The position numbers and the translations under genes are program-made. A stretch of 64,000 nucleotides of DNA from a bacterium. Lineage in GTDB: Bacteria; Planctomycetota; UBA1135; UBA2386. A model generated the notes under the pieces. That model saw nothing but the letters and a program-made list of their open reading frames with translations, ran no database searches and was not told where the DNA came from. Position 1 is the first letter of the stretch, and each line of letters opens with the position of its first letter. Positions 45,701-52,519 of this stretch are shown here, piece after piece. Location: the NCBI GenBank assembly GCA_030432695.1, contig JAUILN010000004.1, positions 620,001-684,000 on the forward strand, written 5' to 3'.

Positions 45701-45846
45701 TTGACCAGGATCGACGCGCTGTCGAGCTTGGGATACTGCTGCACCGGCAGGTTGGTGGCGGTGCGGATGCCGACCAGGATCAGGGCGAGGTTCACCACCA
45801 GTGCGAGCACGGGGTGGCGCACGAAGACGTCGGTGACGGCCTTCAT
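42742..45846 (-). CDS. RND efflux transporter, HAE1/AcrB family
   Basis: 1034-residue inner-membrane proton-driven multidrug exporter. It has the normal length and two repeats of six spans with large periplasmic loops. TM4 contains the conserved Asp pair (GLVVDDAIVVVENVERH, about residue 402). The characteristic N-terminus FVRHPVLALVVNLALILVG and the TM10-12 region with LVGLIAKNGILIVEFAN are present. The start overlaps the adaptor stop (ATGA 45843-45846). It forms a pump with the adaptor and the OprM channel; substrates cannot be predicted. It is likely controlled by the TetR gene and operator upstream of the adaptor. Confidence 0.94.
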   Translation of the reverse strand: MKAVTDVFVRHPVLALVVNLALILVGIRTATNLPVQQYPKLDSASILVNTVYVGASAETVRGFLTTPIERAVSSIGGIDHIESQSRASLSQVTIRLELGYDTTRALAEVTAQLQQIRSDLPAEAEPPTVEVQRADRPYASFYLSFTSPERSLAELTDYLTRNIQPELATTPGVQRVTNNEGGQPFAMRVWIDPDKLAAHNLSPGDVFAAIQRNNYLAAVGETKGEDVKVSLLANTDLRTIEEFEDLIVIERNGAIVRMRDVARVELGAEEADFIAKYDDKPSVYLGVWPLVGANEIEVSNALQAKMDQIRPTLPADMAMHMAYDGTKFMRDALEEITATLIETILIVGLVVFLFLGSIRTALVPLVAMPVSLIGAAIVMSALGFSLNLLTILAIVLSVGLVVDDAIVVVENVERHVRMGKSRMAAAAEAARELVGPIIAMTITLAAVYTPIGFQGGLTGALFLEFAITLAAAVLVSGFVAITLSPVMSAYFVSPHGKQPRLTRWIDAGFDKVRNLYRWSLDGALAIRWAVVGAALLVTLAAYPLYTMSQKELAPIEDQSHVSLFFEPAPDATIEAVDRASREVVHIIHQLPETKFMWSLVADWGGFGGMVNKDWTERKRSTQELFGQLYGMVSQVPGVRVFPRLDPPLPTSGQYDVELVLQSSQPLEEMLQTAQAVVGAGWMSGKFLYVDTDLKIDKPEARVQVDRERVADLGMDLASVGRELGALLGGGYVNRFNWYDRSYKVIPQISREERATVGPLLDLKIKTPAGDMVPVRSFVDIESSAAPRTLNRFQQRNSVKVFAGVAPGVTKEEGLRILEDAAREIGSNRVSIDYGGESRQIRNEGSTLVTTLGFAILLVYLVLAAQFRSFRDPLIVLLGSVPLAISGALIFAFVDLTTINVYSQVGLITLVGLIAKNGILIVEFANTLQRRGKDKFNALREAAATRLRPVLMTTAATIFGHFPLVLVTGPGAAARNSIGIVLVAGMLLGTLFTLFVVPVFYLLLAADHQKEVERDAEFERATGDLPHETAHLEFA

Positions 45847-47003
45847 CGTTCGTCACCTCCCGCCGGGCCACCGGCGGTGTTGGCGGGATCGGCTGCGTTC
45901 GGATCGACCACATTCACGAGTGCACCCTCGCGCAGCTTGAACGAGCCGAGCGTCGCGACCAGTTCGCCGGGCTTCAGGCCGGCGTGGATCAGCACCATGC
46001 CGGCGACCGTGGTGCCGCTCTCGACACGGCGCTGGTGGCTGCGCAGATGGCCCTCAGCGTCCTTCTCGAGCACGTAGACCGAGTTGCCGTCCGGCCCGCG
46101 GCGCAGCGCGTTGACCGAGATGGCGGGGAGCGCGCGCTCCTCGGCGATGGGGATGCGCACACGGACCGACGAGCCGGGTCGCGGCAGCGGGTCGTGGCCG
46201 GCGAGCTCGGCGCGGACCACCGTGTTGCGGGTGGTGGCATCGACTTCCGCATCGACCGCGCGGATCGTTGCCTGCACCGGATCCTGGCCGCTGGCGAGGA
46301 GCACGTCGATCGGTTGGCCTTCGCGCAGCGCGCGGGCGATCTCCTGCGGGACCGAGAAGTCGATGTGGACCGAGTCGGCGACGCCCTGCAGCGTGGTGAT
46401 CTCGGTGCCGGGCTGGAGGTACTGGCCGACGTTCAGATCGACGAGGCCGACCCGGGCGGTGAACGGCGCACAGATGCGCTTCTGATCGATGATCGCATCG
46501 AGGCGCGCGACGTTGGCCTCGGCCATGTCGCGTTCGGCGCGGGCCCGATCCACGTCGGCTTCGGACGCGCCCTGGCTCTGCTGGGCGCGCTCCATGCGGC
46601 CCAGCATCGTCGCGGCGAGACGGGCCTCGGCCTTCAGGGCCTCGAGCTGCGCGGTCTCGACCGCGACGTCGAGCTGCACCAGCAGGTCGCCCTCGTTCAC
46701 CAGGGCACCGGTCTCGAGGTGGACCTCACGGACGGTGCCGGCGAGTTCGTTGCGCAGGGTGATCGAGCGCAGCGCGCGGACCGTGCCGATCGCGGTGCTG
46801 AGCGGGGTGTACGACTGGAGCGCGACTTCGGCGGCCTCGACCGCCTCGGCGGGCTCGGGCATCGCTGCGGCGGCGGCCTGGGAGGCGGCGATGTTGCCCA
46901 TCTTCCAGACGAACAGGCCGTAGGCGACGCCGCCGAGGACGGCGAACAGGGCCACCGAGCCGACGATGCGGCCGAGGACCTTGCGAGTGGTTGGGGAAGG
47001 CAT
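45843..47003 (-). CDS. RND periplasmic adaptor (HlyD/AcrA family)
   Basis: 386-residue membrane-fusion protein bridging the RND pump and the outer-membrane channel. It has an N-terminal signal-anchor (VGSVALFAVLGGVAYGLFVW), an alpha-hairpin with a coiled coil (LDVAVETAQLEALKAEARLAATM), and a lipoyl half-motif (GTVREVHLETGALVNEGDLLVQLD) matched later by ICAPFTARVGLVDLNVGQYL. A beta-barrel and membrane-proximal domain follow. It is the first gene of the efflux operon. A palindromic operator (47017-47033) sits 14 bp upstream of its start. Confidence 0.92.
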   Translation of the reverse strand: MPSPTTRKVLGRIVGSVALFAVLGGVAYGLFVWKMGNIAASQAAAAAMPEPAEAVEAAEVALQSYTPLSTAIGTVRALRSITLRNELAGTVREVHLETGALVNEGDLLVQLDVAVETAQLEALKAEARLAATMLGRMERAQQSQGASEADVDRARAERDMAEANVARLDAIIDQKRICAPFTARVGLVDLNVGQYLQPGTEITTLQGVADSVHIDFSVPQEIARALREGQPIDVLLASGQDPVQATIRAVDAEVDATTRNTVVRAELAGHDPLPRPGSSVRVRIPIAEERALPAISVNALRRGPDGNSVYVLEKDAEGHLRSHQRRVESGTTVAGMVLIHAGLKPGELVATLGSFKLREGALVNVVDPNAADPANTAGGPAGGDER

Positions 47004-47016
47004 GAGGAGGAATTGG

Positions 47017-47033
47017 GTAGACCGTTCGTCTAC
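47017..47033. promoter_or_regulatory. TetR-type operator upstream of the efflux adaptor gene
   Basis: The sequence GTAGAC-CGTTC-GTCTAC, an inverted repeat with 6-bp arms, lies 14 bp upstream of the adaptor ATG. The same arms recur in front of the tetR gene (47699-47716), so this is a likely repressor site controlling the pump. Confidence 0.75.
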
Positions 47034-47076
47034 CTCGAGGCGGGTGTGAAGGCGGGGCTTCGTGCGGGTCCGGGGA

Positions 47077-47694
47077 TCAGTTGCGGCCCAGGAGCCGGTC
47101 GAAGACGAGGTCGAGGAAGTCGTCGAGGGCGCGGGCGTCGCGCTCGATCTGCATGCGGATCGTGGCGCCCTCCCAGAGCATCAGCAGCACTCCGGCGAGG
47201 CGGTCGGGGTCTTCCCCCGGGCCGATCTCGCCGCTGGCTTGGGCCTCTCGGAGGATCTGCGCGATCAGCGCGTTCCACTGCTGGTGGACGCACTTCACCG
47301 CGGCGAGCACCGATTGGCTGAGGTTGCCGGTCTCCAGTGCGAGGCGGGTGACCAGGCAGACGTCGGTCGAGGCCTCGGAGTCGGCATGCTCGCGGCCGAG
47401 CTCGAAGGCTTTGCGCAAGCGCTGGATGGGACCGGTCTTGCGGTCGGAGAGCACCGGCCGGACGAGGTCCATGTACTCGTCCCGGCTGCGCTCGATCAGC
47501 GCGATGCCGAACTCCTCCTTGGACCCGAACCAGTGGTAGAACGAGCCCTTGGGAACGCCGGCGTGGCGCAGCACCTCGGCCAGGCCGCAGCCGTTGAAGC
47601 CCTTCTCCGCGAACAGCTCGGCGCCGGACGCGAGCAGGCGCTCGCGGGTGTCGACGTCCTGCTGGCCGGAGGTCTGGGGGGGAGTTGGCGTCAT
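47077..47694 (-). CDS. TetR-family transcriptional repressor of the efflux operon
   Basis: 205-residue TetR/AcrR-type regulator. The helix-turn-helix lies at about 30-62 (GFNGCGLAEVLRHAGVPKGSFYHWF), followed by the variable ligand-binding helices. YHWFGSKEEF is the usual end of the DNA-binding domain. It is encoded just upstream of the adaptor-RND-oprM operon on the same strand. Its own promoter carries a near-perfect palindrome 5 bp upstream of the start, implying autoregulation. A second similar palindrome precedes the adaptor gene. The inducer is unknown. Confidence 0.9.
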   Translation of the reverse strand: MTPTPPQTSGQQDVDTRERLLASGAELFAEKGFNGCGLAEVLRHAGVPKGSFYHWFGSKEEFGIALIERSRDEYMDLVRPVLSDRKTGPIQRLRKAFELGREHADSEASTDVCLVTRLALETGNLSQSVLAAVKCVHQQWNALIAQILREAQASGEIGPGEDPDRLAGVLLMLWEGATIRMQIERDARALDDFLDLVFDRLLGRN

Positions 47695-47698
47695 GGGA

Positions 47699-47716
47699 GT
47701 AGACCGGTCGGTCTAC
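47699..47716. promoter_or_regulatory. TetR-type operator upstream of tetR
   Basis: GTAGACCG-GT-CGGTCTAC, a palindrome with 8-bp arms, 5 bp before the tetR ATG. It shares GTAGAC/GTCTAC arms with 47017-47033, although the total length differs by 1 bp. Confidence 0.78.
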
Positions 47717-48055
47717 ACGATCGGGTGGGAGCTCGGCAAGAGGGAGATCGGGAGGAACCCTGATGCTGGGCTCTTTCACCGCGCTCGGATCCGACGGGGG
47801 GTGCCGCGGTTTTCGTACGCCGACTCGCGGAAAGGGAGGGCTCTGGATGCGCCTGACTCGGGTCACACTCCTGCTCGACGAGACGCGCGTTCCCACTGCT
47901 CGCACCCGGCGCACTCGAGGCTGCCACCAATCCACGGCGGGGTCTCAGCAGCCCGACGCCGGGCCGCGGCCCGAAAGGCATGGATCGGGTTCCGGGGCGG
48001 GATTCGATCAGCCTCCCCGGACTGGTCGGATTCCAGCGAGAATGAGGTGACTGCC
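47717..48055. other. Intergenic region between tetR and an ECF sigma gene
   Basis: 339 bp without a supported gene. It holds the divergent promoters of tetR and the sigma-kinase pair. I see no further repeats or a convincing hairpin. A Shine-Dalgarno GAGGTG (48044-48049) serves the sigma gene. Confidence 0.4.
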
Positions 48056-48655
48056 ATGAAGGAGTCGCACGACGCGAACCAGGAGCTGACCCGGCTCCTC
48101 GAGGAGGCTGCGGGCGGCGATGCGGATGCCGCCGGTCGGCTGGCCGATGCAGTGCACGCCGAACTCCGCCGGGTCGCGCGCAGCTACCTCGGCCGCGAGC
48201 GCGGTGGGCCGACCCTGCAGGCGACGGCGCTGGTGCACGAAGCCTGGCTGAGGTTGTTCCCGGGTGGCGACGCGAGCTTCGAGAACCGTCGGCACTTCTT
48301 CGGTTCCGCGGCGCAGGCGATGCGTCGCATCCTCGTCGATCGTGCGCGGCGTCGCGAGCGTGCCGGGTTGGATCGCGGGAGCGAGCGGGCCGACGACCCC
48401 GGCATCACCGCGGTCGTCGACGACGTCGCAGTCCCGGTCGAGGATCTGCTCTCGGTGCACGAGGCTTTCGACGAGTTGGCGGCGCTCTATCCGCGCAAGG
48501 CCGAGGTCGTCGAGCTGCGGTACTTCTGCGGGCTGACCGAGCCGGAGGTCGCAGCCGTGCTCGGCGCGTCGCGCAACACGGTCACCCGCGACTGGCAGTT
48601 CGCGCGGAGCTGGCTGCATCGACGACTGAGCGATCGGCGGTCGGAGGAGTCGTGA
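48056..48655 (+). CDS. ECF sigma factor (planctomycete TIGR02999-like)
   Basis: 199-residue extracytoplasmic-function sigma factor of the Sigma70_ECF group common in planctomycetes. The N-terminus MKESHDANQELTRLLEEAAGGDADAAGRL, region 2 with LVHEAWLRLFP and RRHFFGSAAQAMRRILVDRARRR, and region 4 with LRYFCGLTEPEVAAVLGASRNTV are typical. A Shine-Dalgarno GAGGTG precedes ATG 48056. Its stop overlaps the GTG start of a WD40-repeat kinase (48652-48655). Such sigma/kinase pairs are recurrent in this phylum, and the kinase may phosphorylate and activate the sigma factor. The targets are unknown. Confidence 0.9.
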   Translation: MKESHDANQELTRLLEEAAGGDADAAGRLADAVHAELRRVARSYLGRERGGPTLQATALVHEAWLRLFPGGDASFENRRHFFGSAAQAMRRILVDRARRRERAGLDRGSERADDPGITAVVDDVAVPVEDLLSVHEAFDELAALYPRKAEVVELRYFCGLTEPEVAAVLGASRNTVTRDWQFARSWLHRRLSDRRSEES

Positions 48656-51600
48656 GCGAACCGCTGGACGCCGGTCAGCGGCGGAGACTGGAAGAGGTCT
48701 ACGAACTCGTCGCGGATCTCGGTCCCGACGAATTGTCGGTTGCCCTGGACGCGTACTGCGCCCCCGGGGATCCGATCCGCGCGGAGTTGGAGGCTCTGCT
48801 CGCGAGCACTCCCGATCGGGGGTTCATGGCGACGGGCCTGCCGTGGGCCACTGTGCTGGCGCGTGAGGAATCGATCCCCGAGTTGACGCTGGAAGGCTTC
48901 GAGCTGGTGCGTCGGCTCGGAGCCGGCGGCATGGGCACCGTCTTCGAGGCCGTACAGGAATCGCCGCGGCGCCGCGTCGCACTGAAGGTCGTGCGCAGCG
49001 ACTCCGACTCCGTCGAACTCGCGCGCCGGCTCGAGCGGGAGGGCGAGGTTCTCGCGCGGTTGCGGCATCCGGCGATCGCGGTCATCCACGCCAGTGGGAC
49101 CTGCCGCACCCCGCTCGGTGGCACGCTGCCCTTCCTGGCGATGGAGCTGGTCGAGGAGGCGCAGCCGCTGACCGCCTACGCGGAGCAGCACGGACTCGAG
49201 CTCGCCGCCCGCCTCGAGCTGTTCGCGCTCTGTTGCGACGGCGTCGAACACGCCCACCAGCGCGGCGTGCTGCACCGCGACCTGAAGCCGTCGAACCTGC
49301 TGGTCGATGGGAACGGACTGCCGAAGATCATCGACTTCGGCATCGCGCGGATCCTGGCTGCCGACGAGTCGCCGCTGTCGCGGCACACCAGGACTGGGCA
49401 AGTGCTGGGCACGCCGGCCTACATGAGCCCCGAGCAGTTCGTCGGCGATCCCGATGCGGTCGATGCCCGCACCGACGTGTACGCGCTCGGCGTGGTGCTG
49501 TTCGAGCTCGTGGCCGGTCGCCTGCCGTACGATCTCGCGGGTCGGTCGCTGGTCGAGTGCGCGACGATCGTCCGCCAGCAGGTGCCGACCCGCTTGTCGA
49601 CGATCCACACCCGCTTCCGCGGCGACCTCGACCTGCTGGTCGCGACCGCGTTGCGCAAGGAGCCCGAGCTGCGCTACGCCTCGGCCGCGGCCCTGGCTGC
49701 CGACCTGCGGCGCCATCTCCGCGGCGAGCCGATCGCCGCGCAGCGCACCGGTACCTTCCGTCAGTTCCGCATGTTCGCGCGGCGGCACCGGGGTCTGGCG
49801 CTGAGTGTCGCAGTGATCGTACTGGTCAGCGTCGTCGGTGCACTGGTGGCGACCGACTTCGCGATCGAGGCCGGGGCCCGTTCGCGGGAATCGGAACTGC
49901 GCCTGCGCGAGGTCGAACGTCAGGCCTACCGGCTCGGATTGCAGGCCGCTTTCGGTGGCTTCGATGCGGGTCGGAGCACTCCGGCGCAGGAACTGCTGGC
50001 AGCCACGCCCGAGTCGCTGCGCGGTTGGGAGTGCGCGGTCCTCGAGGGCTTGCAGGATCGGAGCGTCGCGACGGCCCGCGTGGACGGCCAGCCCCGGGCG
50101 GCACCGCTCGCCTTCTCTCACGACGGCAGGTCGCTGGCGGTCGCCAGGACCGACGGCAGGGTCGAGCGCCGGAACGTGCCGGGACTCGAGGTCCTCGACG
50201 CGACCGTCTGCGCTCCGGGTCCGATCGTCGCGCTCAGCTACGTCGACGAGGGGGTCGTGGCCGTGGCTGGCGCGGACGGTGTCGTCCGCGTCGTGGAACT
50301 CGGGTCGGGCACCGAGCGCGCGCGACTCGAGGAGCCGGTCCTGCCCCACGCCATGGCGTGGCGAGCGGAAGGGCGCGAGCTGCTCTGTGGCACCCAGCGC
50401 TCCGCGTTGCTCGCCTGGCGCGCACTCGACGACGGCGAGGTCCGCACGGTCGCTCCCGGATACTGCGCCTCGATCGGGCTGCTCGCCGATGGTTCGGGCG
50501 TGTTCACGCAGGGCGGTGTCCTGACCCTGCTGCAGGCCGACGACCAACTCGATCGGTCCTTCCCCGCGATGGAACTCGGTGTCGGCGCGGCGGCCCTCTC
50601 CCCCGACGGCCGCTGGGTCGCGGGTGGCGGGGCCGGCAAGCTCGTACGGATCCACGACGCGAGAACCGGTCTGCCGGTCGCACACCTCTTCGGCCACTCG
50701 TCGGAGGTGGTGACCCTGGCGTTCTCGCCCGACGGCCACTGCCTGGTATCCGGTAGTCACGACGGCTCCGTGCGGACCTGGGACGTGGCGACCGGGAGTC
50801 CACTCGCGACGTTCAGCCCCGTGGATCGCGAGTCGATCGGTGCGGTGCGGTTCTCGCCGTCGGGGCGATGGATCGCGGCGATCGGTTCGATGGGGCGACT
50901 GCGGATCCTGCCCCGCGCCGCGGGCACCTCCTCGGCGTTGCTCACCGAACGACGGCCGGGTCACAACACGGTCGCGTTGAGCCCCGACGGCAGCCTCTGC
51001 GCGACGGCATCGTTCTTCGCGTTCGAGGACCATGTCCGGCTCTGGGACGTCGACCTCGGTGAGGTGGTCGCGGAGCTGCACGGTCACGCCTGGAGCGTCG
51101 GGGAGCTGGAGTTCTCGCGCGATGGGCGGTGGCTGGCCTCGGGCGGTGCGGACCGGACCGCGATCGTCTGGGACGTCGCGCGCGGCGAAGCCGCGACGGT
51201 GTTCGAGGAACACGCCTCGAGCGTCGAGTCGATCCGCTGGTCGCCCGATGGAACGTGGATCGCGAGTTCCGGACTGGCCGGCGAACTCCTGGTCTGGGAG
51301 GCGGCGAGCGGCGCGCTGCGGCATCGGATCGTGGCTGGCACCGGACAGCAGGCGCTGGGCCTGGCGATCTCGCCGAGTGGGTCGGAGATCGCGCTGGGCT
51401 TCGGTCCCCGGGTGATGCTCTACGACGCGGCATCGGCGGACCTGCTCGCCGAGTTCACGACCGGGCCTGGGGCGGTCACCGACCTCGAGTTTCATCCGGC
51501 CGGCGGGCTGCTCGCGGTCGGCTGCGTCGGGGAGGGTTCCGGACTCTGGGACTGGCGCCGCGGCGTGCGGGTCCACGAACTGCCGGCCTTCGGTGGACGG

Positions 51601-52419
51601 AGCTATCTCGACTTCGATCCGCGTGGTGAGCGGCTCGCGATGACCAGTACCGATGGCGAGGTCTGGCTGCAGGACTGCGTCGAGTGGGTGAGGATGTGCA
51701 CGCTCGGAGACTGCCTGCACGGCGTCTGCGACCTCGACTGGTCGGCGGACGGCAGCCGGCTCGCGGTGGTGGAGCGCAACGGCTCGGTGCGGATCTGGGG
51801 GCCGCGTTCCAACGCAGAACGGTTCGGAATCGCTTCGCGGACCGAAGCCGAAGCTGCGCGGGTTCGTTCGTCGTTGGAGGCTCTGCTGGCGCGCGGCGAG
51901 TACGCCGATGCCGACCACGAAGTCGTCGACGCCGCGGTCCGGCGCGGGCGTTGGCTGGCCCGGATGCGAGCGACCGAGGCGGGTCGACGGCAAGCGGCGT
52001 ACTCGATGCGTCTGCGGCGGACGCTCGCGCGGGAGAGAGCCTCGTCGCCGGAGTTGCGGAGTGCGGTCTCCGCCGTGCTCGGCCTGGCGGAGCCGGCGCG
52101 GGAGGATCTCGAGCGGGCGGTCGAAGCCGCGCGCCGGGACGGCTGTGGCGAGCAGCTCCGGTTGGCGCTGGTCCGCCTCGGTGTGGACGTGGCGGAGGCC
52201 GATGGCCTGCCTGCGCCCGACGACCCGGCGCTCTCGCTCTACGACGGCTGCGCGGGCGCGCTGCTCGGCCTCGCGCGCGACGACCTGGATTCCGGCCGTG
52301 CCTACCTCGAGGCTCTGCGGTTGCTGCTGGCCGACCCGCGCGCCGAGGTCATCGCCCGACGGCTGCTGCCGCTGGTTGAACGCATCGAGGTCCGCTTCGC
52401 CGAGCGGTCGCGCCGCTGA
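48652..52419 (+). CDS. Membrane Ser/Thr protein kinase with WD40 repeats
   Basis: 1255-residue Hanks-type kinase. The catalytic domain (about 85-350) has GAGGMGTVF, K112 in VALKV, HRDLKPSN (about 206), DFGIA and SPEQ. A single span (about 383-403) is followed by an extracytoplasmic or tail region with at least 12 WD40-like repeats (LAFSPDGHCLVSGSHDGSVRTWD and similar), forming one or two propellers, and a C-terminal helical segment. The start is GTG 48652, overlapping the sigma stop. It is probably the signal input of the sigma factor. The topology (propeller outside if the span is real) is inferred from hydrophobicity only. Confidence 0.88.
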   Translation: MSEPLDAGQRRRLEEVYELVADLGPDELSVALDAYCAPGDPIRAELEALLASTPDRGFMATGLPWATVLAREESIPELTLEGFELVRRLGAGGMGTVFEAVQESPRRRVALKVVRSDSDSVELARRLEREGEVLARLRHPAIAVIHASGTCRTPLGGTLPFLAMELVEEAQPLTAYAEQHGLELAARLELFALCCDGVEHAHQRGVLHRDLKPSNLLVDGNGLPKIIDFGIARILAADESPLSRHTRTGQVLGTPAYMSPEQFVGDPDAVDARTDVYALGVVLFELVAGRLPYDLAGRSLVECATIVRQQVPTRLSTIHTRFRGDLDLLVATALRKEPELRYASAAALAADLRRHLRGEPIAAQRTGTFRQFRMFARRHRGLALSVAVIVLVSVVGALVATDFAIEAGARSRESELRLREVERQAYRLGLQAAFGGFDAGRSTPAQELLAATPESLRGWECAVLEGLQDRSVATARVDGQPRAAPLAFSHDGRSLAVARTDGRVERRNVPGLEVLDATVCAPGPIVALSYVDEGVVAVAGADGVVRVVELGSGTERARLEEPVLPHAMAWRAEGRELLCGTQRSALLAWRALDDGEVRTVAPGYCASIGLLADGSGVFTQGGVLTLLQADDQLDRSFPAMELGVGAAALSPDGRWVAGGGAGKLVRIHDARTGLPVAHLFGHSSEVVTLAFSPDGHCLVSGSHDGSVRTWDVATGSPLATFSPVDRESIGAVRFSPSGRWIAAIGSMGRLRILPRAAGTSSALLTERRPGHNTVALSPDGSLCATASFFAFEDHVRLWDVDLGEVVAELHGHAWSVGELEFSRDGRWLASGGADRTAIVWDVARGEAATVFEEHASSVESIRWSPDGTWIASSGLAGELLVWEAASGALRHRIVAGTGQQALGLAISPSGSEIALGFGPRVMLYDAASADLLAEFTTGPGAVTDLEFHPAGGLLAVGCVGEGSGLWDWRRGVRVHELPAFGGRSYLDFDPRGERLAMTSTDGEVWLQDCVEWVRMCTLGDCLHGVCDLDWSADGSRLAVVERNGSVRIWGPRSNAERFGIASRTEAEAARVRSSLEALLARGEYADADHEVVDAAVRRGRWLARMRATEAGRRQAAYSMRLRRTLARERASSPELRSAVSAVLGLAEPAREDLERAVEAARRDGCGEQLRLALVRLGVDVAEADGLPAPDDPALSLYDGCAGALLGLARDDLDSGRAYLEALRLLLADPRAEVIARRLLPLVERIEVRFAERSRR

Positions 52420-52519
52420 TCGACGGAATCCCCGGGAATCCATGGGGCGGCGCGGGAGAGCGCGGCGCATGCGAGGACGAACCACGGACCGGAATTCGGG
52501 CCGGGCAACGGAGACCTCG

